Shown here one piece after another: positions 1 to 8,454 of a stretch of 49,105 bases of DNA (its first letter is position 1; every line of letters starts with the position of its first letter). Both the position numbers and the translations under genes were made by a program. The DNA comes from DRVV01 sp038868255. Its GTDB lineage: Archaea > Thermoproteota > Bathyarchaeia > Bathyarchaeales > Bathycorpusculaceae. A model generated the notes under the pieces. It saw only the letters and a list, made by a program, of their open reading frames with translations, was not told where the DNA came from and searched no databases. The stretch spans positions 1 through 49,105 of the forward strand of contig JAWCTJ010000004.1 in the NCBI GenBank assembly GCA_038868255.1. Direction: 5' to 3'.

Positions 1-1265
1 GTTTCAAATATATTTCCAGCAAGCATAACTTCTCTCGCGGCATGCTCGATTTTTCCGTTCTTTACTTTAAATGCTGGTGTGGCTACAACTGAGAATTCTC
101 CACTGGCCGGGTTGCTGCTGTGGGCGCCTTGCACCGAGTAAACCAAAAGTGCTTCATCAACGTTTCCCATTAGTTCCTCTGGTGACGTGGTTCCAGGCGT
201 TATATGAAAGTTTGTGGGTTCTATTGTCGGTGTGGAGAGATATCCGGCTCTGGTCGAATTTCCTGTGCTTTCTCTCCCCTCTTTCTTTGCAGTGTAATTA
301 TCGTATATAAAGTTGCGCAGGATTCCTCTCTCTATTATTGGAGTTTTCTGCCGGGGCACTCCTTCCCCATCAAATCGCCAAGTGTGAATCCCGCCTTCCA
401 TGATGCCATCGTCATATACTGTTATGATCTCTGAAGCAACCTTCTCTCCTATTTTACCTTTTAACGCCGATTGATTTCTCTGGACATGGTCAGCTTTTAT
501 GGCGTTTAACATTGTGTAGGTGAGAAGCTGCTGAAGTGCAAACTGTGTCAATATGACTTTCATGTATTTTGTTTCGATGTTTTTGGCTTTTAATGAGGAA
601 GCTGCGAGCTTAGCGGCCTCATGTCCAACCCATTCAGGATTTAAAGTATAACTTCGCTCCATGTTGAACTCAAAACATATCGGGCTTACATTACCCTTTT
701 CTCGCGCTACTGTTGCCAAACTACACTCAGCAATGGTGCCTTGGTCAAATCCTGAAATACCGTGAGAGTTCACAATTGCATTGCATACATGAGAGACTCC
801 GACACTGCCTTCCACCGGGAAAACTCGTTTATCCGTTTTTTCTGCACTTTCAAGCATCGTGGAAGCCGCTTTAACCAGTTCTTCTGAGGATAAATTTAGA
901 ATTTTTTGGTCGAAGATGCCGGCGACATCTGTAAATGATTTTTTTGAAGGTAAGCCCTGCCAACATTTATCAGGTAAACTTGACCTTGCGGATTTAAGGG
1001 CTTTTAAAACCGCTGTTTTTAAATCCTCCTTTTCCTCTAGGGTATTCGTATATGCGAAACCTAAGGCATTCTTAATCAAGACCCTGATGCCTATTCCCCG
1101 GTCAATCATGCTGGCACTTTTTGTGATCTGTCTCCTTTCGATTGATACGGTTCTTGTGAAGCTGTAATGGACGAAAGATTCAGCTTCATCAGCTCCATTT
1201 TTCAATGCGAAATCTACAGCGTACTCAGCTAAGCTTAAGGCATCTTCCTCTTTAGGCGCTTCCAC
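1..1265 (-). CDS. tldE: TldE/PmbA-type peptidase subunit, partial at the window edge
   Basis: About 421 codons run off the left edge, so the C-terminus is missing. The protein is the non-catalytic partner of TldD; in the known TldD/TldE heterodimer, TldE lacks the zinc motif and helps form the proteolytic chamber. The reading frame shows typical family features: an N-terminal stretch with KNGADEAESF and later HTWRFDGEGVPRQKTPII, which matches the family's 'D.EG...q.t.li..G.l' segment. No HExxxH is present, as expected. The chosen start is a GTG at 1265 that overlaps the end of tldD by 14 bases and has AGGAGGT about 8 bases upstream, so the two genes are translationally coupled. No ATG gives a better start. 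The family call is confident; the substrate in this organism is unknown. Confidence 0.92.
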   Translation of the reverse strand, partial: MEAPKEEDALSLAEYAVDFALKNGADEAESFVHYSFTRTVSIERRQITKSASMIDRGIGIRVLIKNALGFAYTNTLEEKEDLKTAVLKALKSARSSLPDKCWQGLPSKKSFTDVAGIFDQKILNLSSEELVKAASTMLESAEKTDKRVFPVEGSVGVSHVCNAIVNSHGISGFDQGTIAECSLATVAREKGNVSPICFEFNMERSYTLNPEWVGHEAAKLAASSLKAKNIETKYMKVILTQFALQQLLTYTMLNAIKADHVQRNQSALKGKIGEKVASEIITVYDDGIMEGGIHTWRFDGEGVPRQKTPIIERGILRNFIYDNYTAKKEGRESTGNSTRAGYLSTPTIEPTNFHITPGTTSPEELMGNVDEALLVYSVQGAHSSNPASGEFSVVATPAFKVKNGKIEHAAREVMLAGNIFE

Positions 1266-2625
1266 CAACTATAACCTCCTTAACTCTTATATGAGGCCCA
1301 CCATCGCATACGAAGGCGGTTTGGCCCTTTCCACATCTACCGGGCCAAAGCTCAAAATCCTTCCCCACCGCGTCCACTTTGCGGAGTGTTCCCAGGGTAT
1401 TTCCGCTTATTGAGGCATTCCTTACGGGCTCTCCGATTTCGCCATTAACTATTTCATAAGCCTCCTGTATACCGACCTGGAATGTCCCATCAAGATTTGC
1501 TTGTCCCCCTCTGAAACTTTTGAAGTAGTACCCGAAGTGCACATCTTCAAGCAGCTCCTCTAAGGTGTGATCACGAGGCGCCATGTAGGTGTTTCGCATG
1601 CGAATTATCGGCTCAACTCGGTAGTCTTCTGCTCTAGCATTTCCAGTAGGTTTAACTTTGAATTTGCTTGCAGTTTCGCGGTTGTGCATTAGCCCTACGA
1701 TAACCCCATTTTTGATGAGCAAGGTTTTCTGAGCTGGAACCCCCTCATCATCGTATTTGAAAGAACCGAAGGCGCCTTCAATTGTTCCATCATCGTAGAT
1801 TGTTACCTGGTCTGAGGCTATCTTCTTACCGATCTTATCCATTATAATTGAACCTGAAAGGGTTAAGTCAGCTTCGGCCAAGTGTCCAAAGGCTTCATGT
1901 ACAAAGACGCCTAAAACGTTTGGTCCTAGTACAGCCTTGAATTTACCGCCTTTCGGAGGCTTGGCCCTTAATTGGTCTATTGCCCTTTTTGCTGTTCTTT
2001 CTCCTATAAGATCAGGGGTTTCGCTGTCAAAAATTTCATAGCCCGCGGTTGAGCCTACCTCTTCACGGCTGAAGGCTAGGATATCTCCTTCTCTTGCCGT
2101 GGCTGTTACCCTAGTCCAAACATAAATCCTGTCCTGCTCTATGTAGCTGCCTTCGCTGTTCATGAAGTAGGTCGTCCCGACACTGTCTAAGTAGTCAATT
2201 GTGCTCCCCTTTACACGCCGGTCAAACATCATTATGGTCCTAGCAATTTCTGTTGTGGTCGATATTTTTTCCTCTATGGGTATTTGTACAGGATTCTTTC
2301 GCGTTTTAGCCACAACCTTATCCTCAAAAGCCTTGTGCTTAGCAAGCTCTATGGGGTTTTTTACACTTGAGCTAGCAGTCCTAGCCATTTTGCATGCATC
2401 CAATAGGGCCTCAATTACAGGTTCAGTCCTCAAGGTCCCAATAGAAGCAAAACCCCAAGCACCGTTAACCAAAACGCGGATGGCTACACCATTTTCTATA
2501 CCTTCCTTCGTCGCTTCAACCCTCTCTTCCTTCACTGTAAGCATGGTCTTGAAGAGTTTCTGAACCCGCACCTCAACATACTTGACGCTGAATTTTTCTC
2601 TAGCCAGGTTTACGATCTTCGCCAT
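1252..2625 (-). CDS. tldD: TldD metallopeptidase
   Basis: This is the catalytic subunit of the TldD/TldE zinc peptidase, known in bacteria and archaea to process unfolded or small modified peptides. The metal-binding HEAFGH (HExxxH) lies near residues 243-248 of the chosen product, and the C-terminal GRCGKGQ...GGPHIRV segment is typical of TldD. Length (457-461 aa) is normal. Two ATGs are in frame: 2637 and 2625. The second has GGAGG only 5 bases upstream, while the first has no clear ribosome-binding site, so I chose 2625. tldE follows directly with overlap, which supports an obligate pair. No truncation or frameshift is seen. An AT-rich CTTTTATTAG upstream near 2690 may be the TATA element, but this is weak. 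Confidence 0.95.
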   Translation of the reverse strand: MAKIVNLAREKFSVKYVEVRVQKLFKTMLTVKEERVEATKEGIENGVAIRVLVNGAWGFASIGTLRTEPVIEALLDACKMARTASSSVKNPIELAKHKAFEDKVVAKTRKNPVQIPIEEKISTTTEIARTIMMFDRRVKGSTIDYLDSVGTTYFMNSEGSYIEQDRIYVWTRVTATAREGDILAFSREEVGSTAGYEIFDSETPDLIGERTAKRAIDQLRAKPPKGGKFKAVLGPNVLGVFVHEAFGHLAEADLTLSGSIIMDKIGKKIASDQVTIYDDGTIEGAFGSFKYDDEGVPAQKTLLIKNGVIVGLMHNRETASKFKVKPTGNARAEDYRVEPIIRMRNTYMAPRDHTLEELLEDVHFGYYFKSFRGGQANLDGTFQVGIQEAYEIVNGEIGEPVRNASISGNTLGTLRKVDAVGKDFELWPGRCGKGQTAFVCDGGPHIRVKEVIVGGSA

Positions 2626-2734
2626 TAGATCCTCCATTATGGCACCACGTTATGACTCTTAGGACTATCACACAGAGGTGCTAATAAAAGATTGTCAAAA
2701 ATTCACGGTTGAGTCAGAAGCAGAGAGCAAAATT

Positions 2735-3064
2735 CTATGTTTTTCCAATAAGCAATTTAACTTGATGTGCGAAATCAAATTCATCCATTTGTTGTATTTC
2801 CAGCTTGCGGATTTGCCCATAGCAGGAGCAAATGTCCTCAAGGATTTTCCTTTCAATAATGCGGGCTCCTGACTTTAAGAAATCCTCAAGTCCCCTCGCA
2901 AACAACTCAATCTTATCACCAATTTCGTTGCGTCGAACAGAATACTTGCTTTCCAAATATGCGTATATCAGCTTACTTCCTTCTTCACCGAAGACATATA
3001 ACAGTACTCGGTCCACAATTTTTGATATCAGTTCGTTAACATCCTGTTTTTTCTTAGGCTTCAT
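2735..3064 (-). CDS. small NitrOD5-like domain protein
   Basis: This 109-residue soluble protein has a basic N-terminus (MKPKKKQDVNELI) followed by one compact domain. The pattern VLLYVFGEEGSKLIYAYLE, then a region ending in a GARIIERKILEDI helix, resembles the short 'NitrOD5' output domain described from Thaumarchaeota (Nitrosopumilus output domain 5), where similar modules sit alone or at the end of signalling proteins. That assignment is from memory of the motif and is tentative. No catalytic residues or metal site are evident. It is separated from tldD by about 110 bases and from the endQ gene by about 120 bases of AT-rich DNA, so it probably has its own promoter; TATAAAATG near 3174 on this strand could be part of it. 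Confidence 0.6.
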   Translation of the reverse strand: MKPKKKQDVNELISKIVDRVLLYVFGEEGSKLIYAYLESKYSVRRNEIGDKIELFARGLEDFLKSGARIIERKILEDICSCYGQIRKLEIQQMDEFDFAHQVKLLIGKT

Positions 3065-3185
3065 ATTGAGTCAAGCCTAACTCTTCTCAAGAGATTCATG
3101 AATATTGCTATTTAATATAAGCATTATTGCTCTCTAATAAATATTGCCGTACAATTGTCCAACATATAGACATTTTATAGACATT

Positions 3186-4475
3186 TCAAAGGAAGTCTGA
3201 GAGGTTTAGTTGTTTCAATTGTTCGCGTTCACTTTGTGCGTGTTTCACCTGGTCTTCCTCGAATATTATTAGGCGTCCGTAAACCCCATCATAGCCAGGT
3301 ATGACTTTTATTTTGCCCTCTCTTACACGAATTATGGCTTCAGCAATTTTCTCATTTGTTGCTTGGCATAACGCTTCTTTCGCTGTTCCAATCAGTACAC
3401 TATACTCATTCCCGAATTTCTCCACAAGCCTATTATATGTGTTCCAGACTTGCTGGGATGAAGGATCCGCGCCTAGAACTGTTGCGATTATTTCTGAAAG
3501 TGGCAAAAGGTGCATATAATCTATTGCGTTTTGAGGCTTATAACCTTCCGGCCGATCTGCTAGCTCCTCTAAACGCTGCTCAACGCCCTTGGTAAGTTTT
3601 TTACGGCAAACCGGACACCTGTTTCCCAATTTTATGGCCTCCTTTGGCGACATGGATATGCTGCAATTTCTATGTCCCGTCCAATGGTATTTCCCATAGG
3701 CCGGATCTGTTTCAACGGTGAACCTGAATCTCTCCTTATCCTTGTTTCTAATGGAATCCACGATTTCAGTGTAACTTGGCTTTTTTAGCTCAAACACGTT
3801 TGCTTCTCTTCCCATTCTCCAAGGCCAGAAGCTGTGGCTGTCGCTGTTGGAGACAAGCGTGAACTTGTCAAGTTGGCTAAGGCGCCAGTTCATGGGAGGA
3901 TCTGAGGAAAGGCCGGTCTCAAGTGCATGAATATGCTTAGTCATATCCTGGTAGCAGTTCTCAACGTTGTCGAAACCACTGAAGGCTCCGAAAATGCTGA
4001 ACCAAGGCGTCCAAGCGTGAGCTGGGAAAACCATATTGTCATGTGAAACTTCCATAACCTCCTCCACAAGCTCAGGGGCGCTCATGTTTAGGGTTGGCCT
4101 ACCGTCTAAGGATAGATCACCGTAATTGGCCAGACGCTCGTTTATCTGTATAGCTGTTTCTATACTTGGCGTAAGAATAACATGATGTATTCTTTTAACA
4201 TCGCCTCCAAAAGAGAAGACAGTGTTGACCTCTGCGGTTATCATGAAATACACTGGTAACGCTTGATTCTCTACAACTTTGTATAGTTCTGTTTCAGCAT
4301 CTTGAATAAGGCTCTCCTGCATCTCTCTAAGCCACTTTGGGTGTGTGAAATCACCCGTACCAACAATGTTTAATCCCTTAATCTTCGCGAAGCGGGCTAT
4401 CTCTTCTAAGCACATACTTTGACTCGTTGCTCGACTGTATCTTCCATGGATGTGAAAATCAGCGATAACCCTCAT
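3186..4475 (-). CDS. endQ: Endonuclease Q (PHP-domain DNA repair nuclease)
   Basis: The 429-aa protein matches EndoQ, which nicks DNA on the 5' side of deaminated bases (uracil, hypoxanthine) and abasic sites. The N-terminal PHP domain begins with the metal-binding DFHIHGRYS (H8, H10) and continues with GTGDFTHPKW and HAWTPW; SNSDSHSFWPW supplies later metal ligands. After it comes the family's zinc finger, GHRNC and RCPVCRKKL around residues 270-300, and then a helical C-terminal domain. This layout is that of archaeal EndoQ and not of a PHP phosphatase. The start codon is ATG at 4475. There is no operon partner; the next upstream gene is a pseudogene. EndoQ is known from Thermococcales, some methanogens and Bathyarchaeia. 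Confidence 0.88.
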   Translation of the reverse strand: MRVIADFHIHGRYSRATSQSMCLEEIARFAKIKGLNIVGTGDFTHPKWLREMQESLIQDAETELYKVVENQALPVYFMITAEVNTVFSFGGDVKRIHHVILTPSIETAIQINERLANYGDLSLDGRPTLNMSAPELVEEVMEVSHDNMVFPAHAWTPWFSIFGAFSGFDNVENCYQDMTKHIHALETGLSSDPPMNWRLSQLDKFTLVSNSDSHSFWPWRMGREANVFELKKPSYTEIVDSIRNKDKERFRFTVETDPAYGKYHWTGHRNCSISMSPKEAIKLGNRCPVCRKKLTKGVEQRLEELADRPEGYKPQNAIDYMHLLPLSEIIATVLGADPSSQQVWNTYNRLVEKFGNEYSVLIGTAKEALCQATNEKIAEAIIRVREGKIKVIPGYDGVYGRLIIFEEDQVKHAQSEREQLKQLNLSDFL

Positions 4476-4633
4476 TTTCGACTCTAGCCCTCATAAACCT
4501 ATACTTCTGCACTATTTACCAATTTCTAGGGTATTAATCATAAAATTGTTTTTTATGTTGCACCATGCATATAGCGGATGATTCAGATCTTATTGAGGTA
4601 AATTTGTGGAAAATGAAGCGCAATTTGAAACCC

Positions 4634-5006
4634 TTAGATTCCCTTTTTAAGAATTCGTTCGAACTCCTCCAAGTTTTCTACAATAATGTCGGAGCGCGCT
4701 TCGATCCATGGACTCGGGTTTTTAAGCCTACAAGTTCCATGCATGCTCCGGCTGACAGCCTAGGTAGATAAACCACAAAGATATTAGCATTTATCTGTGT
4801 CCTCAAGATCTCTTCGTATAAAATCTTTAGGAAATAGTTATAATCGGCCATCTTGTGAAAGTTTATAATGTATCTTCTCGCGTTCCAAGGATCCACAGTT
4901 TCATAACCGTTATTTAGCAAGCAGCGAGCCTATCCTCTTCCTGTAAGATTGATTTTTCTCCACGCTCTGAATGGGCCCTGATATGAAGGTTTTTAGCCAA
5001 TCCCAT
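4634..5006 (-). pseudogene. decayed nucleoside 2-deoxyribosyltransferase-like gene
   Basis: Three pieces of one protein lie in order but in different frames. The first starts at an ATG at 5006 behind AGGAGCTG and reads MGLAKNLHIRAHSERG...EEDRLAAC before a stop at about 4914. The frame then shifts and continues LLNNGYETVDPWN...ANIFVVYLPRLSAGACMEL. Near 4725 it shifts again to LKNPSPWIEARSD, VENLEEFERILKKGI and a stop. The IFVVYLPRLSAG.CMEL and N-terminal features recall nucleoside 2-deoxyribosyltransferase-like proteins; about a dozen residues seem to be missing between CMEL and NPSPWI, so a deletion is likely at the second break. The continuity of plausible protein across both breaks is what is seen; the family name is tentative. 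Two nearby sequencing errors could mimic this, but the apparent deletion argues for real decay. Confidence 0.6.
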
Positions 5007-5068
5007 CAGCTCCTAAAAATTAAAAGTGATGATTAACACTTGCGTCTCATGTTTCTTCATATCAATTT

Positions 5069-5716
5069 TTAGGCAGCGTTTCCATTAATCTTATCTACAT
5101 GTTTTTGGAAGACTCGTTCCCAGTCTATCTTGAACATTAGCACAAGGATTATTATAAGCAGTATTATCGCTATCACCATGCTTATACCTGCAGACATCCA
5201 GTCGCTCTCTACTCCGAAGATTTGCTGTATAATTTGTATTGTAAAGCGGGCACTATACACTATGATTAGGCTCATGCATATTTTTCCAAGAATAGCCGGT
5301 ATGAAGGCTTTTAGAAAGCTGTAACGCATAATCCCAAGCGGGATAAAGAGCAGATCATCCGGTAAAGGAGTTAGTGCAAAAATGAAAACTGCAACCGGGC
5401 CGAATTTTTCGAATATCTTCAAGAAAAACTCCATTTTACGTTTGCTTCGCTCACTTATGATTTTCCTGCCGCCTAAACCCAGCAAATAACCTGAAAACTC
5501 CCCGATAGCTGAGCCTACTCCGCATGCCATGGCAAGTAGGATGGGATTGAACATCTCTAATGAGCCTAACGTGAATAAGATCACAGTATATGGAATTGGG
5601 AATATTATTGACATGGAGCCGAGCAAGCTCATAAGGAAAACGCCGAAATATCCATACTGCACTGAGAAATTTTCCATCCACTGTCCGAACTGCTGAAACA
5701 CTGTTTGGAAGGACAA
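5069..5716 (-). CDS. DedA/VTT-family membrane protein
   Basis: This 215-aa integral membrane protein has about five hydrophobic segments: roughly residues 20-60, 60-80, 105-125, 145-165 and 180-205. The signatures GSAIGEFSGYLLG near residue 70 and FALTPLPDD near 113 are those of the DedA (SNARE-associated, VTT) family. The family is implicated in lipid scrambling and membrane-potential homeostasis; the two acidic residues after TPLP are typical of functional members. The gene lies alone between the pseudogene and the cyclo-ligase-like gene. No signal peptide apart from the first membrane segment is visible. The substrate cannot be told from sequence. Confidence 0.85.
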   Translation of the reverse strand: MSFQTVFQQFGQWMENFSVQYGYFGVFLMSLLGSMSIIFPIPYTVILFTLGSLEMFNPILLAMACGVGSAIGEFSGYLLGLGGRKIISERSKRKMEFFLKIFEKFGPVAVFIFALTPLPDDLLFIPLGIMRYSFLKAFIPAILGKICMSLIIVYSARFTIQIIQQIFGVESDWMSAGISMVIAIILLIIILVLMFKIDWERVFQKHVDKINGNAA

Positions 5717-5768
5717 GGTTCTTGCCTCTTCACTTACTTACACATTTTGCACTTAAAGGAGTTGCCCT

Positions 5769-6401
5769 TCACGTCTGAGAGGTTACGCGAATAACCTTCT
5801 TAGGTGTAACTATTATCGAAACTTTCTCATCTCTCCTTTCGTCAAAAGGCACTTTCTCAACTATTTGCACGTCGTGCACTGTGGTAGCTACCGGAATATC
5901 GCCGAACATTCTTTTGAGGAGTCCTATCTCTAAGTCACCGTATCCTCCACCCTTCCCAAGTCTTCGTCCCTGAAGGTCAACAGCTACAGAGCCCTCAACT
6001 ATTAAGTCCGGTTTTGGAATCTGTTCAAAATTGACCTCAGAACCAAGTTGGAAGGCCCCTTTTATGGTGGAGGCAAAACGCTCCATCCCCTTTGTTCTTG
6101 TCGGATTCAAAATTATAAATCCCCTTTTGAGCCTTGGGGAAGCCATAAGTAGAATTTTTCCATCAATTAACGCGTTTTCCCGCACTTTTTTCTGCGGCGA
6201 ATCCGGCCCAGCAAAAATTACTCTGGCTCGTTTCCATTCCTCAAGCTGTCGTAGATTTTCAGCGGCAAGACTTGCTCCGACAAAGTTCGGGATCCTGCCC
6301 TTGCATGGCAATGGAAAAACCGCTATTCCCTCGTGCTCCATTTGGCTCCATATTTTGTTTCTCAGCTGCTCTTTCTCCCTCAATACATCGTTAGACATCA
6401 C
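5769..6401 (-). CDS. 5-formyltetrahydrofolate cyclo-ligase family protein
   Basis: The 210-aa protein has the MTHFS fold signatures: an N-terminal helix REKEQLRNKIWSQME, a middle ILNPTRTKGMERF segment, and the diagnostic GRRLGKGGGYGDLE near residues 145-158, where the family binds phosphate of ATP. In bacteria and eukaryotes this enzyme converts 5-formyl-THF to methenyl-THF. Archaeal members are divergent and may act on tetrahydromethanopterin-type or other C1 carriers, so substrate is uncertain. It begins at GTG/ATG (6401/6398), one base beyond the stop of the DUF1028 gene, so the two are likely cotranscribed. Confidence 0.85.
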   Translation of the reverse strand: MMSNDVLREKEQLRNKIWSQMEHEGIAVFPLPCKGRIPNFVGASLAAENLRQLEEWKRARVIFAGPDSPQKKVRENALIDGKILLMASPRLKRGFIILNPTRTKGMERFASTIKGAFQLGSEVNFEQIPKPDLIVEGSVAVDLQGRRLGKGGGYGDLEIGLLKRMFGDIPVATTVHDVQIVEKVPFDERRDEKVSIIVTPKKVIRVTSQT

Positions 6402-6402
6402 G

Positions 6403-6963
6403 CTATGAAAAGTTGTAGAACTTCTTAAGTTTGTCCATCAACTTTTGAATGGGATTTACTCCCACGTCGACTTTTAATTCAGTCTCAATGTGAGTTTCGC
6501 TGACAACGATGAGTGCCGCGGATCTTTCGCCTCTTCTATCTCCGCCATAATTACTTCCAATCTTTAAAGCCCAAATCATGCGCCAAGCTAAGTCCCCTTC
6601 AGTTTTCTCAAAAGCTAAAGCCATTTCCTTTAAGACTCTGTCATTGCTCAGTAAATTGCCAATAATAATGTAATCTTCTCCAACTATTTCCCCGTGATAC
6701 ATTAGGGTCATGCACCCGGTGAAAACAGCTTTTCTGCCATAAAAATCCATGATTGCAACTTGTCGTAGCTCTTTTTCAGGATCGCCAGCCACTAGCGTTT
6801 TTAGAGTCTCTGAAGGTGAGAAACCTTCCTCTAAGAGCTTGATTCCCTTAATGCCATAAGAGATGTTTGTGTATCCCTGCGTTGCCACGATGCCTACTTT
6901 GGGCTTCGCATGTGGAACCCTGATGCCTACATGCTGCGAGCCAGAGGCGACGGCAACACCCAT
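6403..6963 (-). CDS. DUF1028 protein, N-terminus interrupted
   Basis: The intact frame from ATG 6963 gives 186 aa with clear DUF1028 features: MGVAVASGSQHVG, VGIVATQGYTN, LLEEGFSPSETL and FTGCMT. DUF1028 proteins have an Ntn-hydrolase-like fold and no settled function. Family members normally begin about 15 residues earlier, with a TFSIVA-type strand. Here that strand is present upstream: a TTG at 7014, set 8 bases after GGAG, begins MRSGTFTILAL, but the frame meets a TGA eight codons before the GVAVAS segment. A stretch in another frame (LSKSEK) would also fit the missing turn, so either one nonsense change or two compensating single-base indels in T and A runs separates the halves. Alternatively translation restarts at 6963. 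The gene sits 3 bases after apgM. Confidence 0.75.
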   Translation of the reverse strand: MGVAVASGSQHVGIRVPHAKPKVGIVATQGYTNISYGIKGIKLLEEGFSPSETLKTLVAGDPEKELRQVAIMDFYGRKAVFTGCMTLMYHGEIVGEDYIIIGNLLSNDRVLKEMALAFEKTEGDLAWRMIWALKIGSNYGGDRRGERSAALIVVSETHIETELKVDVGVNPIQKLMDKLKKFYNFS

Positions 6964-7017
6964 TATTTTTCAGATTTGGAAAAGCGCTAAAATCGTAAAA
7001 GTTCCGCTTCTCAACAG

Positions 7018-8259
7018 TTAAGCTCCAAATTTCTCAATTTTCCCTATAAGGTTCATCAGAATTGGCATTAAGTTTATGCCCCTTATTCGACCCAGCCCAC
7101 CTTTTGAACAACTTCGCTCATCGTATTTTTTGATGTCATCTTTACGTACAAAAGGCCCTGTTATAGCTACTGGGACAGGGTCTCCCTCATGATTTCTAGT
7201 TAGGCATGATGTTGTATGATCAGCAGTCATCGCAATATAGGTTTCGTTCATATCAACATGGTCGATGATGTAGGCGATCATCGAGTCAATACTTTCGATA
7301 ACTTTAATCTTCTGCTGGAAATCACCATCATGGCTAGCGACGTCAGGCGCCTTTACGTGCAAAAACACGAAATCGCTGTTTCCCTTCAGCGCCTCAACAG
7401 TCGCTTTCGCTTTTGCCAAGTAGTCTGTTTGAGGCGTTCCCGTGGCCCCCTCAACATTAATCAGCTGCATGCCTGCAACTCTGCATACTCCACGTATCAG
7501 CGAGGTCACAGCAATACATGTTGCATTGATATTGTAGATTTTAGACAGGGTTGGAAGGTTTGGTATGTTTCCAGCACCTCGGCACAGGATCATGTTCGCT
7601 GGTAACAGCCCTTGCTTAATCCTTTCATGATTTACTTTGTGATTCTTTAATACCTTGTGAAACTTTTGTAATAGTTCGTTGACGATTTTCGCCGTAAAGG
7701 ATGCCTCTGCAGTGTTGTCTAAGGGTTTAACCTCTAAAACCTTCTCACCGACCTTTTTCGGGTCAGAATTACTCACGGATGCTGAGAGTTTTGGCCCCCG
7801 TAGGACAAGGGCTGCTCGATGCTGAATCGTGTTTTGGAAAAAGAATTCAACAGAGGAATTCGAAAGTTTGACTTTCTGGAGGCTATCCGTGAGTTTCGAG
7901 GCGTCATCGTTCGAAATTCTACCCGCTCTTCTATCTAGAACAATGAGATTATCATCCACGGTGGCAAAATTGCACCTGAAACAAACATCATCCTTTTTTA
8001 CTTCTAAGCCCCAGCCAAGGGCTTCTAGGGCACCTCTGCCAGTATAATATTTGTAGGGGTCATATCCTAAAAGAGCCATATTGCCAGTGTCACTTCCGGG
8101 TGGAACCCCGGGAGATACAATGTCAATTATTCCGCAAACGCCTGATTCTGCGATAAAGTCCATGGAGTTTTTCTGTGCAACTTCAAGAGGTGTTCTCCAA
8201 CCGAGCTCCTTGATGGGCCTATCAGCCATGCCGTCGGCTACTATCAGCAACGTCTTCAA
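7018..8259 (-). CDS. apgM: 2,3-bisphosphoglycerate-independent phosphoglycerate mutase (archaeal type)
   Basis: This enzyme interconverts 3- and 2-phosphoglycerate in glycolysis and gluconeogenesis, using two metal ions. The product is of the archaeal ApgM family: the opening TLLIVADGMADRP supplies the first metal aspartate, GSDTGNMALLGYDP carries the catalytic serine, and ADHTT near the C-terminus supplies further ligands. The frame is open back to 8361, but family members start at the ADGMADRP strand; a TTG at 8259 with AAGGGG 6 bases upstream gives 413 aa, the usual length, so I prefer it. The DUF1028 gene follows at once. The gene diverges from proS. Confidence 0.9.
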   Translation of the reverse strand: MKTLLIVADGMADRPIKELGWRTPLEVAQKNSMDFIAESGVCGIIDIVSPGVPPGSDTGNMALLGYDPYKYYTGRGALEALGWGLEVKKDDVCFRCNFATVDDNLIVLDRRAGRISNDDASKLTDSLQKVKLSNSSVEFFFQNTIQHRAALVLRGPKLSASVSNSDPKKVGEKVLEVKPLDNTAEASFTAKIVNELLQKFHKVLKNHKVNHERIKQGLLPANMILCRGAGNIPNLPTLSKIYNINATCIAVTSLIRGVCRVAGMQLINVEGATGTPQTDYLAKAKATVEALKGNSDFVFLHVKAPDVASHDGDFQQKIKVIESIDSMIAYIIDHVDMNETYIAMTADHTTSCLTRNHEGDPVPVAITGPFVRKDDIKKYDERSCSKGGLGRIRGINLMPILMNLIGKIEKFGA

Positions 8260-8418
8260 GCTAACCCCTTCTATGGGAGCAAATTTAGACTTTATCAGCG
8301 AAAGATTAAAACACTTTCCTCCTGAATAATTGAAGTATTCATGAAAAGCCTCAAATATCACACCATTCCAGTCAATAAAAAGCTAAAGCATGCAAATTAG
8401 GAAGTCGGAGGAGACTTA

Positions 8419-8454
8419 GTGTCTTCAGTCCATGCAGTACAATGGAGGGCCTAA
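8419..8454 (+). other. possible 11-codon leader ORF ahead of proS
   Basis: A GTG with GGAGG 7 bases upstream opens a frame of 11 codons (VSSVHAVQWRA) whose TAA stop abuts the proS ATG with no gap. The proS ribosome-binding site lies inside this mini-frame. Such a layout could couple translation or act as a regulatory leader. It is too short to judge by composition, and it could be chance. Confidence 0.35.

Noticed and set aside
4565..4771. Plus-strand 68-codon frame beside endQ
   Set aside because: It overlaps the minus-strand pseudogene, lacks a ribosome-binding site and shows no family resemblance.
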